A stretch of 64,000 nucleotides of DNA from Pyrinomonadaceae bacterium (GCA_030841105.1 JAVEDE010000023.1:1-64000), one strand, 5' to 3'. Shown: positions 1 to 10,087, counted from the first letter of the stretch. Notes: a model not told the origin generated them from the letters alone. Translations and numbers: made by a program.

Positions 1-1
1 G

Positions 2-652
2 GTAGGATACGCATGGGCGTTTCCGCGCCTCGACCACATCTCCTTCGGCATCGCCACCTCGCAGGACGCGTTCGATCATCGCGCCCTCGACGCGCTGCTC
101 TGGGAGTTCATGATCGGTTACTACCGCATCCGCGAAGATGCGCGCGCGCCGCTCTGGTCTTCGCAGTCGAAGGGTTCGAGCGAGGGCGACGCGCACGCCG
201 CCGAGATTGAAAAGAAACTACGCGCCTCGGTGGATCGCTACGCCGCGCGCATCCCCGGCCTCGCGGTGGAGACTTGGAACACGCGCCGCGTCGGTTCGGA
301 CACGTGGGCATTGCTCGGCGACGCCGCCGGTTTCGCCGACCCCGTGACGGGTGAGGGCATTTACTACGCGTTGCGCTCGGCCGAACTTTTCGCGGAGGCT
401 TATCTTGCGGGACGCGCAGCCGACTACGAAGATCTTTGGCGCGCGGACTTCGGGCGCGAACTGCGCCGCGCCTCGGCAATGCGCGGACGCTTCTACGGCG
501 ACTTCCTCGGCGCGCCTTTCACCGACCGCATGATTGATTTCGCGCGACTCCATCCCGGCATCCGCCGCACGCTCCGCGAACTCGTCGCGGGCGATCAAGG
601 CTACGTCAACCTCAAGCGCACCCTCGCACGCAGCGCACTCTGGCCTCTGTAA
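2..652 (+). CDS. Geranylgeranyl-reductase-family FAD-dependent oxidoreductase, C-terminal part (5' truncated by window edge)
   Basis: Frame is open from base 2 (VGYAWAFPRLDHISFGIATS...), continuing into the 110..652 ORF with DTWALLGDAAGFADPVTGEGIYYALRSAELFAEAY, the GD-AG-DP-GEGI motif of this flavoprotein family. Confidence 0.85.
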   Translation, partial: VGYAWAFPRLDHISFGIATSQDAFDHRALDALLWEFMIGYYRIREDARAPLWSSQSKGSSEGDAHAAEIEKKLRASVDRYAARIPGLAVETWNTRRVGSDTWALLGDAAGFADPVTGEGIYYALRSAELFAEAYLAGRAADYEDLWRADFGRELRRASAMRGRFYGDFLGAPFTDRMIDFARLHPGIRRTLRELVAGDQGYVNLKRTLARSALWPL

Positions 653-679
653 TCAGTCGGAAAATTTTTAACGCACGGC

Positions 680-1141
680 TCATTCACTCGTTGAAGGCAC
701 AGTGTAAGGAGCGAGGCGGCGTTTGAGTTCGTCGGGGACGGGGACGGAATCGAACGTGCCGCGGCGGACGGCGACGAGGACGAAGTGGGCGTCGGCGACG
801 ATTGACGGGTCGCCGTTGCGCCGCACCTCGAAGTTCAGACGCAGCGATTTCGTGCCGACACGCCCGACGTAAACGGAGACTTCGAGCAAGTCGTCCAACT
901 GCGCGGCCTGCCGGAAGTCGCATTCCAGATGCGCGCGCGGCAGCCACACGTCGAGTTCGTCGAACATGCGTCCGTAGGGCAGCCCGACGGCGCGGAAAAG
1001 TTCGGTCTCTGCGATCTCGAAGAAACGTATGTACGCGCCGTAAAAGATGATGCGCGCCGCATCCACGTCGCCCCACCTGACGCGCTCCTCGATGCGAAAC
1101 TTCCATGCTTCCGTTTGTGTCTGGTTCATCCGTTCATCCAA
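680..1141 (-). CDS. Acyl-CoA thioesterase, 4-hydroxybenzoyl-CoA thioesterase-like (hotdog fold)
   Basis: RVRWGDVDAARIIFYGAYIRFFEIAETELFRAVGLPYG: motif of the 4HBT/YbgC family. Confidence 0.85.
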   Translation of the reverse strand: MDERMNQTQTEAWKFRIEERVRWGDVDAARIIFYGAYIRFFEIAETELFRAVGLPYGRMFDELDVWLPRAHLECDFRQAAQLDDLLEVSVYVGRVGTKSLRLNFEVRRNGDPSIVADAHFVLVAVRRGTFDSVPVPDELKRRLAPYTVPSTSE

Positions 1142-1195
1142 TCAACAACTCGTCGCGAAAGTGACGCGCGGGCGCAGAGAGTTGGTTCGCAAACT

Positions 1196-1993
1196 TCACG
1201 CCTCCGCTTCGCGCAAAAAATTTTCCAACGCGCGGTTGAACTCCAAAGGGCGTTCGAGGTTCGAGACGTGTCCTGCGCCCGCGATGACTTCGAGCCGCGA
1301 GTTGCGTATCCCACGATGCATCCGCTCCGCATCGGCGGGCGGCGTGATCTGATCGAGACTGCCGACAAGGATGAGCGTCGGGCAGTTTATCTCGCCGAGG
1401 AGTTCCGTCTGATCCCGGCGCACAGCCATGCCGCGCAACGCGGACGCCGCGCCCTGCGGGTCTGTGTTCAAGATCATCTCGCGGACGCGCGCGACGATCT
1501 CGGGTCGTTCGGCGTGCGTCGCGGGCGCGAGGAGTTTCGGCAACATCGCGCCCGCGATTGTGTGCATGCCTTCGCCGAGGGCACGCGTGGCGGTCTCTTC
1601 GCGCGCGAGTCGCGCCTCGTCGGTGTCGGCTTGTGCGCGCGTGTCGGCGAGGACGAGCGCGGCGACGCGTTCGGGAAAAAGTCTGTAGAAGTCGAGCGCG
1701 ACGTAGCCGCCCATCGAGAGTCCGCCGAGCGCGACGCGCGTGATGTGTAACTCGTCGAGCAGCGCGGCCACGTCGCCAGCCATCGCTTCCATCGTCGCGG
1801 GGTCGCGCGTCGCAGTCGTCTCGCCGTGCCCGCGTAGGTCAACGGTGATGACGCGGTGACGGTCGCTGAGCGCCTCGACCTGTTCGCGCCAGAGCGTACG
1901 GTTGAACGGGAAGCCGTGCAGCAAAACGATTGGCGACCCCGCGCCCGACACTTCATAAGCCAACTCGATCCCGCGCACGCGTGCGATGCTCAT
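1196..1993 (-). CDS. Alpha/beta hydrolase (3-oxoadipate enol-lactonase-like)
   Basis: LLHGFPFNRTLWREQ, VDLRGHGET, GLSMGGYVALDFYRLFPERV, GAGHVSNLERP: nucleophile elbow and catalytic His regions. Confidence 0.88.
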   Translation of the reverse strand: MSIARVRGIELAYEVSGAGSPIVLLHGFPFNRTLWREQVEALSDRHRVITVDLRGHGETTATRDPATMEAMAGDVAALLDELHITRVALGGLSMGGYVALDFYRLFPERVAALVLADTRAQADTDEARLAREETATRALGEGMHTIAGAMLPKLLAPATHAERPEIVARVREMILNTDPQGAASALRGMAVRRDQTELLGEINCPTLILVGSLDQITPPADAERMHRGIRNSRLEVIAGAGHVSNLERPLEFNRALENFLREAEA

Positions 1994-2285
1994 CGCGCTC
2001 TCCTTTCGTAGTAAAATTCTCCGCTTCGCTTTGCTCTATTACCTCCGCGCGAAACTAATCTCAAGCAAAGGCGAAAAGGAAATGTTGAGCGTTAAATGCA
2101 GCTTGTGGACTTGTAATTCTCCACGTAAATTTATGCTGAAATTAACGGCGTAGATAGCATGCGGCCGGCGCGAGCGTCAAACTCACGGCGGCGTCCGCGC
2201 ATCTAAACGTTGAAGCAACCTCGGCGTGAGTTCCCGGTCGCGTCTGGCGCGTTAGCGCAAATCAAACCACAGAAGGAAGCAAGAA

Positions 2286-2651
2286 ATGAGCAGCAAAAAA
2301 CAGACGACGAAGGCGCAGATTTTTTCGGCGGCCGAACAACGCGCGGCGCGCTCCGAACGCATCGAGGTGCGTGACGCGGAGCCTTACGGCTGGATCGCTT
2401 TTTCCGAATCGGGCACGGAACAAAACTATCACCTGTTTCGCAACCCCGACACGAAACGGCTGGCCTGCACCTGCGCCGATTTCATCTACCGCGGCGACGC
2501 CGAACCGCGCTACGAATGCAAGCACGTCTCCGCGACACTCAAGTACATCGCGCGGCAGTATCTCGAAAGAGATTACGACCCGCGGCGGCAGTACGCGCGC
2601 AACACTACTACCGCGGCCGAAACTCACGACGACGCGCGGCGCGCGGCCTGA
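2286..2651 (+). CDS. Small stand-alone SWIM zinc-finger-like protein
   Basis: CTCADFIYRGDAEPRYECKH fits CxCx(n)CxH of the SWIM finger; the only ORF on the strand with a clean start. Confidence 0.7.
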   Translation: MSSKKQTTKAQIFSAAEQRAARSERIEVRDAEPYGWIAFSESGTEQNYHLFRNPDTKRLACTCADFIYRGDAEPRYECKHVSATLKYIARQYLERDYDPRRQYARNTTTAAETHDDARRAA

Positions 2652-2666
2652 ACTTCTCACCGCGCC

Positions 2667-3785
2667 TCACACGGCCGCGAGAACTTCGCGGTAAACTTCT
2701 TCCGTCGCCTCAACCATTCGTTCGAGACTGAAACGCGCACGTGATTCTTCGCGTGCGCGTTCGCCTATGCGCGCGCGTTCGTCGCCGTCGTGCAGCAGTT
2801 GGAGCATCGTGCGTGCGAGCGATTCGGCGTCGCCGACGGGCACGAGTTTGCCCGTCACGCCGTCATCAATCATCTCGCGCGCGCCGTCGGTCGCGGTGGC
2901 AACCGTGGCGACGCCGCACATCAATGCTTCAAGCGTCGCCAAACCGAAAGCCTCGGCGCGCGAGGCGGAGACGTAGAGGTCGAGCGAACTGATGAGCGGC
3001 GTGAGTTCGGAGACGTGGCCGAAGAGACGGATGTGCGCTTGCAGTTCGTGCTCGCCGATCAAACTCTCAAGGCGCGCGCGTGTTTCCCCGGCACGCGAGT
3101 TGTCGTCGCCGATGATGAGAAACTGCGCGCCCGTGAAATTCTCGCGGCCGATGATCGTTGCTACTGCGCGCACGAACTCTTCCTGACCTTTGACCGGACT
3201 CAACTCGCCGACCGTGCCGACAAGTAGCGTAGCGTCGGCCGAGAGCTTGCGACGAAATTCGGCGCGGTCGAAATTTGCGAGCGCGTCGCCAAGCGATGCG
3301 ACGGAGATACCGTTCGGGATGACGCGGATTTTTTCGCCGGGGAAGATGCGCCGTGCGCGCAGGCCGCGCGCGACGCCTTCCGAGACGGCGATGACGCGCG
3401 CGACGTTGGCGAGCGTGAACTTGTGCAGGCCGCTCATCGGGAACGGGACGTGGCGCGTGAGGATGAAGGGGACGCCCCCCGCGCGTCGCGCGGCGTAGGC
3501 GGCGAGTGGGTAGTCGCGCGCGAGGTGCGCGTGGACGATCTCGATTTGTTGTTCGCGGATGAAGCGCGCGAGGCTGGTCGCGCTCGCGAGGTCGAGGGCG
3601 TTGCGGAGCGCGAGCGTGATGACGTGTGAGTCGGCGAGGCGCGCGAGTTTTGCGCGGAGCGGCGAGGCGTGGGAGAGCGCGGCGTAAACGTCTTGGCCGC
3701 GTGCGGAGAGCGCGTTCGAGAGATCGGCGAAATGTCTCTCGCCGCCGCCGAAGGTGCGCGCCGAACTGAGTTGGAGAACCTTCAC
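2667..3785 (-). CDS. Glycosyltransferase family 4
   Basis: VKVLQLSSARTFGGGERHFADLSNALSARGQDVY, VIAVSEGVARGL, IRVIPNGISV, LYVSASRAEAFGLATLEALMCGVATVATATDGAREMIDDGVTGKLVP. GTG start at 3785 chosen because it lies just after the upstream HAD stop (3788). Confidence 0.9.
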   Translation of the reverse strand: MKVLQLSSARTFGGGERHFADLSNALSARGQDVYAALSHASPLRAKLARLADSHVITLALRNALDLASATSLARFIREQQIEIVHAHLARDYPLAAYAARRAGGVPFILTRHVPFPMSGLHKFTLANVARVIAVSEGVARGLRARRIFPGEKIRVIPNGISVASLGDALANFDRAEFRRKLSADATLLVGTVGELSPVKGQEEFVRAVATIIGRENFTGAQFLIIGDDNSRAGETRARLESLIGEHELQAHIRLFGHVSELTPLISSLDLYVSASRAEAFGLATLEALMCGVATVATATDGAREMIDDGVTGKLVPVGDAESLARTMLQLLHDGDERARIGERAREESRARFSLERMVEATEEVYREVLAAV

Positions 3786-3787
3786 GA

Positions 3788-4489
3788 TCAGTCGCTGGCC
3801 GCGTTGGTTGCCGACGAAGAAGACTTTGACGCGAGCGGCGAAGAGTCGTAGCGCGCGAGCAGGTCTGAGGGGTCGCGGTAGATGGCGATGCAACCTGCGG
3901 CGCGGAGTTCCGCTTCGGGAAAGCCGCCGCAGAGGACGCCGACGGTGCGTAGTTTGATCTTGCCCGCGGCCTCCGCGTCATAGGGCGTGTCGCCGACGAC
4001 GACGGCCTCGCCCGCCTCGATGTCGCCGAGCGCGTCGAGCGCGGCCTCGAAGATGTCGGGGTGCGGCTTCGACTTCTCGGCGTCGTCGGCGGAAGTCTCT
4101 TCTTCCACGAGGTCGGTGATGCGCGCGAGTTCTTTATAGACTTTGAGTTCGTCTTGCTTGGCGGATGAGGCGAGGGCGATGCGCGTGCCGTCGCGGCGGA
4201 TGCGCTCGAAGAGTTCGCGCACTTGCGGGAAGGCGCGCACGCGCGAGATGTATTCGCGCTTGAAGAGATCGCCCCTAAACTTTTCCATCTCTTCGCCGAA
4301 GCGTGCGAGTTCCTCCTCGGAGAAGAAGACGGGCATCAACTGGTCGCCGCCCTTGCCGATTTGATGACGCACTTGCTCGAACTCGACTTCGCGGCCGAAG
4401 TGTCGAAACGCCTCTTGCCAAGCGCGCGCGTGCAGATCAACCGAGTCAACGAGCGTGCCGTCAATGTCGAAAATAATAGCTTTGAGCAT
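3788..4489 (-). CDS. HAD-family hydrolase (phosphoglycolate phosphatase-like)
   Basis: IIFDIDGTLVDSVDLHARAWQ, IALASSAKQDEL, SKPHPDIFEAALD, AVVVGDTPYDAEAAGK: HAD motifs I-IV. Confidence 0.92.
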   Translation of the reverse strand: MLKAIIFDIDGTLVDSVDLHARAWQEAFRHFGREVEFEQVRHQIGKGGDQLMPVFFSEEELARFGEEMEKFRGDLFKREYISRVRAFPQVRELFERIRRDGTRIALASSAKQDELKVYKELARITDLVEEETSADDAEKSKPHPDIFEAALDALGDIEAGEAVVVGDTPYDAEAAGKIKLRTVGVLCGGFPEAELRAAGCIAIYRDPSDLLARYDSSPLASKSSSSATNAASD

Positions 4490-4688
4490 GAGTTAACTTC
4501 CCCCGTGTGTATGGACTTTTGAGGCTTAACATTACACCAGACGCGGGCGATGTGTCGTGTTCCCCAACGTAATTTCACGCGGGCGCGGGCGTTAAGGCTG
4601 TCGAAAGAGTCGGCATAAAGTTTGCTGTTAGATTAGTCAAAACGGAGCAGCCTGTTGCGTTAATAGTGAAAAATCAGAGGAGGACTTT

Positions 4689-5189
4689 ATGGCAAAACTT
4701 GTGACGGGACTTTTCAAGACGCGTCTGGCGGCGGAGGCCGCCGTGGACGCGCTCATCAAACAAGGCTACACACGCGACGACATCAGCGTGCTTATGTCAG
4801 ACGCGACGAAGACTAAAGAGTTCGCGATTGAGTCGGGGACGCACGCGGCCGACGGCGCGGGGATCGGCGGCGCGGTGGGCGGCACGGTGGGCGCGGTGCT
4901 GGCGGCGATTGCGGCGGTCGGGACGAGTATCGCGTTGCCGGGGATCGGTCTGGTGATCGCGGGGCCGATTGCGGCGGCACTGGCGGGGGCAGGCGCGGGC
5001 GGCGCGGCGGGCGGCGTGATCGGCGCGCTCGTGGGCGCGGGCATCCCCGAGCATCGCGCGAAAGTTTACGACGCGGGCTTGCGCGGCGGCGGCATCCTGA
5101 TCGGCGTCGAAGCGAAGTCTGCGGAAGACGGCGACCAGATCGAAAAACTTCTCGCCGACCTCGGCGCGGATCACGTCAGGCAAGAGTAA
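4689..5189 (+). CDS. Glycine-zipper/general-stress-type membrane protein
   Basis: N-terminal VTGLFKTRLAAEAAVDALIKQGYTRDDISVLMSD resembles general-stress YflT-like domain; long GxxxG Gly/Ala membrane stretch; GGAGG RBS upstream. Confidence 0.7.
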   Translation: MAKLVTGLFKTRLAAEAAVDALIKQGYTRDDISVLMSDATKTKEFAIESGTHAADGAGIGGAVGGTVGAVLAAIAAVGTSIALPGIGLVIAGPIAAALAGAGAGGAAGGVIGALVGAGIPEHRAKVYDAGLRGGGILIGVEAKSAEDGDQIEKLLADLGADHVRQE

Positions 5190-5196
5190 AAAAATA

Positions 5197-5273
5197 GTGA
5201 AGAGTAATGAGTGAGGGGTGATGAGTAAAAGACAAAAGTCTTAACTCATCACCCCTCACTCATTACTCTTCAC
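5197..5273. repeat. Heptad inverted-repeat element E1 between convergent genes
   Basis: GTGAAGAGTAATGAGTGAGGGGTGATGAGT ... ACTCATCACCCCTCACTCATTACTCTTCAC, perfect 30-bp arms; period-7 units gtgaaga/gtaatga/gtgaggg/gtgatga. Confidence 0.9.
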
Positions 5274-5282
5274 TTCGGATCG

Positions 5283-5495
5283 TTATCGGCTGATCTTGTC
5301 GCCGATGTCTTCGATGGCTTCGCCGACTTTGCGGCGGGCTGTGCCGAAACCTTCCTGAACGTTGCCGGAGGCGCGGTCGGCCTCGCCCTCGGCTTCGAGG
5401 TCGCGGTCGCCCGTGGCTTCGCCCACCTTGTCCTTCACCGCGCCTTTGGCTTGATCAAATTTTCCTTCGATCTCGTCGCTGTTTGGTAAACCCAT
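5283..5495 (-). CDS. CsbD family stress-response protein
   Basis: DEIEGKFDQAKGAVKDKVGEATGDRDLEAEGEADRASGNVQEGFG: typical CsbD. Confidence 0.92.
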   Translation of the reverse strand: MGLPNSDEIEGKFDQAKGAVKDKVGEATGDRDLEAEGEADRASGNVQEGFGTARRKVGEAIEDIGDKISR

Positions 5496-5764
5496 GTTTC
5501 GTATGCCTCCTCAGAAATGGTTTGCCCGCTTGATGCGTTGGTCGAAGCAGAAACGCTTTTGTTTATGCCCGGTCGCTTTTATATGTTCGCAACGGGTGTG
5601 CCAGCAGGCGGGGTGCAGCGCGAACGAAGGCGCGGGGAGTGGAAAGCTACTGCGGGAGAACGAATTGCGCGTGGCGGCGGCGCGTTGATGTTGGAAGCGA
5701 GAGGGAAGCGGCGTGCGTCCGTTTCGGTACAGTGCGGGGCGTGCGCGCTTCGTCTTCGGACAAA

Positions 5765-5799
5765 AAAAGGGCGTGCCCTTGTTTGGGGCACGCCCTTTT
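5765..5799. terminator. Hairpin terminator candidate downstream of TonB receptor
   Basis: AAAAGGGCGTGCCC ttgtttg GGGCACGCCCTTTT, perfect 14-bp stem with A/T flanks. Confidence 0.8.
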
Positions 5800-5833
5800 G
5801 CGTTCGGGTGAGTGATGCCGGAAGGCGTGCGCT

Positions 5834-8800
5834 TTAGAACTGGAAGCGCGCGCCGAGCTGCATCTGGAAGACCTGGCTTCCAGGGTTGGTGTTGTTCACG
5901 AGGATCGCGCCGGTGACGGGATCTGTAGTGCGCAGGAAGTTGGCGTTGGTCACGCCGTTCAAGCCGCAGAGTTGGCTCGCCGTACCGCAGAACTGCCCGC
6001 TCGCGCCCGAAGACGTGGCCGTGTTGGCCGAGGGGAAGATGATGTTGGAACGGTTGAGCACGTTGAAGAACTCCGACGAGAAGACGAGGCGTTTGCGCTC
6101 GCCGAGCGTGAAGCCCTTCTGCAAGCGAAGGTCAACGTCGTAGATGCTGCGGTTGCGATAATCGTTACGCAGGTAGGTCAGGCCGGGGACGAGCAGCGGG
6201 CGGTCGTTGTTCACGCCGTCGCCGTTTAAGTCCGCGCCCGCCGTCGGGTTGATCGGGTTGCCGGAACGGAGACGAATCGCGCTCGCGACCTCGAAGCCAT
6301 AGGGCAGGAAGAAGACCGGGTTCGCCGTGAACTGGTGCTCGCGGTCGAGACGGCTGCGGTTGTACTCGCGCGTCAGGTCGTAAGGGTTGGCGTAGGCCAC
6401 GCCGCCCGCATCGCGCTCGTTGTCGTCGTCGCCGAGTGAACGGGAGAAGACGTAGTAGGCGTTGAGTTGCGCGCGGCGGTGGTTGTAGCGTGCGCGGAAG
6501 GTCAGGCCGCGGTACAAGGATTTGGCCGTGGACTCGCGCACCTGCACCGAGCCGAGTGCGAAGCCGACCTGCGCCTGCGTCGGACGCTGGCGGGTCGTGA
6601 CCGAGCCGCTGGGGAAGGTCAGACCGGCGGGCGTGCTGGTGGCGATGAACGTGCGCTGCGATTGAAGGATCTGACCAATCGTGCCGTTCGAGACCATCGT
6701 GTTGAAGTTGGCGACCGTGTTGTTCGCTTGCAGGAAGTCAACGTAGCCCTGAGCCGTCAGAGGCGCGGGCAGGTTGAGATCGCGGTTGCGCTGGATGCGG
6801 TCGGTCTTGACGTGCGCGTAGTCAATGCCGACGGTGAAGTTGCGCGCCACTTCGCGCTCAAAGGCGAAGCCGAACTGGAACGAGCGCGGGTTCTTGAAGT
6901 CTTCGGCGTGGCCGGTGACGGTCGCGCCGACGAACGGATTCGGGTTCAAGCCGAGGCCGCTGGCGATGCTCGAAATCTGTTCGGGCGAGATGATCGGCAA
7001 ATTGTTCAGCGGCGAGGCGTTCAGGTTCACGCCGATGATCGCGAACTGGCGGAAGACCGAGTTGGGCGTGCAGCGATTGCGCGCGTCCGAACCGGCGGCC
7101 GCCGCCGGGTCGCAGCCCGTGATCGAGCGATACGACGCGCCTGCGGCCGACGCCGCGAACGTGTTGAACGTGGTCTGGTTGAAGCCGGTGAAGGGCAGCG
7201 TGGTGCTGACGTTCGCGGGCGGGTTGCGGTAGTTGTTGGTGCTGTCGGCCAGGACGATGAGCGGCGTGCGCGCGTAGTAGTAACCGGCGAAGCCGCGGAT
7301 GACCATCTTGCCTTCACCCTGCGGGTCGTAGGCGAAACCGACGCGCGGGCCAACTTGCCAACCGCTGTCGGGGATGTCCGAAGGATCATAGCCCGTCCCG
7401 CGGACGGGGAAGCGCGTGTTCCTCACGATGTTAACGATGGCCGTGTTGCTGATGTCCGGCGTGGGGTTGTACTGCTGCTCCAGACGCAGCCCGTAGTTGA
7501 CGGACAGCTTGGAGTTGACGCGCCACGCGTCCTGACCGAAGAAGGCCAGTTCGTGACCCGTAAACTCCGCTTCCAAGTTTCCGATCTGACGGTTGTAGCG
7601 TGCGCGCGTGTCGTCGAAGCGTCCGAGGATGGCCGGGACGGTCGCGGACTGCTGCGGCACGACGACGTTCGACAAACGTTGCAGCGCGTCGGTGATGTTC
7701 GCCGCGGTGCTGCCGATGCTCAGCGCGTAGCCGCCGAACTGGTTGAAGCCGAAACGCTGGTTGGCGAACAGGCGGCTGTACTCGCCGCCGAACTTCGTGT
7801 TGTGGTTGCCACGGATGTACGTGAAGTTGTCGGCGATCTGATAGCGCGTGTCGTACTGGGTGGTCGGCAGGAAGTTGGTCGCGCCGAAGGTGGCGAAGCT
7901 GGTGGCGATCTGCGGCAGCGCGGAGTTAGAGATGCGCGGGCGATCTTCGCGCGCGGCCTGCAAGCGCAGTTCGTTGGCGGCGTTCGCGCTGAAGCTGCTG
8001 ATGAACTGCGCGACGCCGATCTTGGTCTTGTTCTTCTCCGTGCCGTTCGTGGTGAGCGACTGCGTCGTCGTCGGGTCGAGCGAAGTCTCGCCGCGGGAGA
8101 CGGCGTTCTCCGCCTCATTCTTGCTGCCGCTGAAACGGATGTTGAAGCGGTGCGCGTCGTTGATGTTCCAGTCAATGCGCGCGAGGCCGGCGATGGCGTC
8201 GTTGGTCAAATCGTAGCCGACCTGCTCGGCGTTGTAGAAGTCGAGCACGGACTGCTGGGCGGCGTTCGAGGCGGTGAACGTGCTGGGAATGCCGAACACG
8301 ATCTGTCGCCCTGCGTTGAACTTCTGCTGCTCGTATGCGCCGAAGTAGAACAGTTTGTTCTGGATGATCGGCCCGCCGATTGAGCCGCCGAACTGGTGCT
8401 GCGTCGGGGCGAGCGAAGCGTCAACGCCCGCGGCCGTCAGACGTTGCTCCTGCAAGGCCTCTGTGTACTCGTTGCCGCGCGCCAGTTTCTTGGGGCGGAG
8501 CAGGTAGAAGGCCGAACCGTGGATGTCGTTGTCGCCAGACTTGGTGACGGCGTTGACGATGCCGCCGGTCGAACGTCCGAACTCGGCCGAGTAGCCGGAG
8601 GCGACGACCTGAAATTCTTTGATCGCTTCCTGCGGGATCGTGAAGGCGAGGTTGGAGCGTTCGCCGCCGCGGATGCCGCCGAAGAAGGGCTGGTTGTAGT
8701 CAACGCCGTCAACGTTGATGTTCGAGTTGATGCCCTTCTGGCCGGAGAGCGAAATCTGTCCGCGCTGCGGGTCAACCTGCGCGGTCGGCGTCAGGGTGAT

Positions 8801-9286
8801 GAAGTCCTGAAAGCGGCGGCCGTTGATCGGCAGGTTGGTGATCGCCGTTTCGTTGACGACCGCGTCGGACTCGTTGCGGGTCACCTGAATGGCCTCGGCC
8901 GAGACGGTGACTGATTCCTGCACGCCGCTGACGCCGAGCGTGACGTTGCCGTCGGCCACGCGACCGACGTTGACGACCACGTTTTCGAGTTTCGTCTCGG
9001 CGAAGTTGCCCGCCTGAGCCGTGATCGTATAAGTCCCCGTCGTCAAGAGCGGGATCGTGTAGTTGCCGTCGTCGCTCGTCGTAGCGGTGCGGGTCAGTCC
9101 CGTATCTTTGTTCACGACCGTGACCGTCGCGTTCGGCACGGCGGCTCCGGTGCTGTCCGTAATCACCCCGGCAATCTGCCCGGTACTGGCTTCCGATTGC
9201 GCTGTAGCCGTGCCGACGCCGAGCGCAAAGCAGAAGACCATGAGCATCAGCGCGCAGGCTGACCGGCGGAGAAATGTTGTTGACAT
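5834..9286 (-). CDS. TonB-dependent receptor with N-terminal carboxypeptidase-regulatory-like domain (Oar-like)
   Basis: Signal peptide MSTTFLRRSACALMLMVFCFALGVGTATAQ; GQIAGVITDSTGAAVPNATVTVVNKDTGLTRTATTSDDGNYTIPLLTTGTYTITAQ; plug-like NGRRFQDFITLTP; C-terminal QMQLGARFQF. Confidence 0.92.
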   Translation of the reverse strand: MSTTFLRRSACALMLMVFCFALGVGTATAQSEASTGQIAGVITDSTGAAVPNATVTVVNKDTGLTRTATTSDDGNYTIPLLTTGTYTITAQAGNFAETKLENVVVNVGRVADGNVTLGVSGVQESVTVSAEAIQVTRNESDAVVNETAITNLPINGRRFQDFITLTPTAQVDPQRGQISLSGQKGINSNINVDGVDYNQPFFGGIRGGERSNLAFTIPQEAIKEFQVVASGYSAEFGRSTGGIVNAVTKSGDNDIHGSAFYLLRPKKLARGNEYTEALQEQRLTAAGVDASLAPTQHQFGGSIGGPIIQNKLFYFGAYEQQKFNAGRQIVFGIPSTFTASNAAQQSVLDFYNAEQVGYDLTNDAIAGLARIDWNINDAHRFNIRFSGSKNEAENAVSRGETSLDPTTTQSLTTNGTEKNKTKIGVAQFISSFSANAANELRLQAAREDRPRISNSALPQIATSFATFGATNFLPTTQYDTRYQIADNFTYIRGNHNTKFGGEYSRLFANQRFGFNQFGGYALSIGSTAANITDALQRLSNVVVPQQSATVPAILGRFDDTRARYNRQIGNLEAEFTGHELAFFGQDAWRVNSKLSVNYGLRLEQQYNPTPDISNTAIVNIVRNTRFPVRGTGYDPSDIPDSGWQVGPRVGFAYDPQGEGKMVIRGFAGYYYARTPLIVLADSTNNYRNPPANVSTTLPFTGFNQTTFNTFAASAAGASYRSITGCDPAAAAGSDARNRCTPNSVFRQFAIIGVNLNASPLNNLPIISPEQISSIASGLGLNPNPFVGATVTGHAEDFKNPRSFQFGFAFEREVARNFTVGIDYAHVKTDRIQRNRDLNLPAPLTAQGYVDFLQANNTVANFNTMVSNGTIGQILQSQRTFIATSTPAGLTFPSGSVTTRQRPTQAQVGFALGSVQVRESTAKSLYRGLTFRARYNHRRAQLNAYYVFSRSLGDDDNERDAGGVAYANPYDLTREYNRSRLDREHQFTANPVFFLPYGFEVASAIRLRSGNPINPTAGADLNGDGVNNDRPLLVPGLTYLRNDYRNRSIYDVDLRLQKGFTLGERKRLVFSSEFFNVLNRSNIIFPSANTATSSGASGQFCGTASQLCGLNGVTNANFLRTTDPVTGAILVNNTNPGSQVFQMQLGARFQF

Positions 9287-9991
9287 AGTTCGTCCTTTTC
9301 TAATTTCAATTGTTGGGCTGAGTTCAGACACAGTGCAGACCTTTAGGGGGCGACTTTCTGCGTCCGAAGATGTTAGCGATAACCTTGTGTAGGTAGTGAA
9401 TGACTGCGTTGCTTGAAAAGCAAGTTTATATCATAAGACGAGGCGTTTGCGCGAGTCTTACGGCAAAACAAACGGGATGTTAAATACTACAATTCGCGCG
9501 CCGCGGCAAGCCTAAACTGCGCCCCTTCTCCCGCCCCGCGCGCACCGCCGAAATTATTACGCGGGCGCGCACGGAAATGTTTGTTCCGCCGCGAAAATAG
9601 ACCCACACGCAAATCCGAATCGCACGCCCCCACGCGCGCCGTCAAACGCTCCGGACTTTCCCACACGGCGACGTAGACGCACGGACATCTCTCGATTCCG
9701 CTACTTCATTCACACCGGCTACTCCGTTCGCACTTGTCACTAAACGACCTTGTTTGCCCACATTATTCGACGCCCTTCCCGTGGCGGGCGCAAAAGGTGC
9801 GAAGCAGGTATCACACCCGTGCGTGCCGGTGCGGGTGAATGGAGAGTTTGGTGCGTGATGAAATCACAGCCTTTAGCTTCGTTTTCGGTTCGCCCCTGTG
9901 GTGCGACGGGCGTGGCACGGTGATTGAAATAGGGAATGGCAAGTCGAGGCGAGTTTGATGAGCCGACCCGCGCGCGACTGCGAATTTGATA

Positions 9992-10025
9992 TTTGCGCCA
10001 GAGGGGGGAAAACTGTTGGCGCAAA
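9992..10025. other. Stem-loop in long intergenic region
   Basis: TTTGCGCCA gaggggggaaaactgt TGGCGCAAA: 9-bp perfect stem. Confidence 0.45.
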
Positions 10026-10031
10026 CGTCGG

Positions 10032-10074
10032 ACGCCCCGGCAGGCTTTTTGAGGAGAGAGCCTGTCCGGGGCGT
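10032..10074. terminator. GC-rich hairpin (terminator or structured RNA candidate)
   Basis: ACGCCCCGGCAGGCT ... AGCCTGTCCGGGGCGT, near-perfect stem. Confidence 0.55.
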
Positions 10075-10087
10075 TCGCATGGAAAAA

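Noticed and set aside
6467-8383. 638-aa plus-strand ORF
   Set aside because: Fully antisense to the first TonB/Oar-like gene with composition typical of an antisense artefact.
9340-10087. tRNA or known riboswitch in the long intergenic region
   Set aside because: No cloverleaf or recognisable riboswitch core could be identified by eye; only generic stem-loops.
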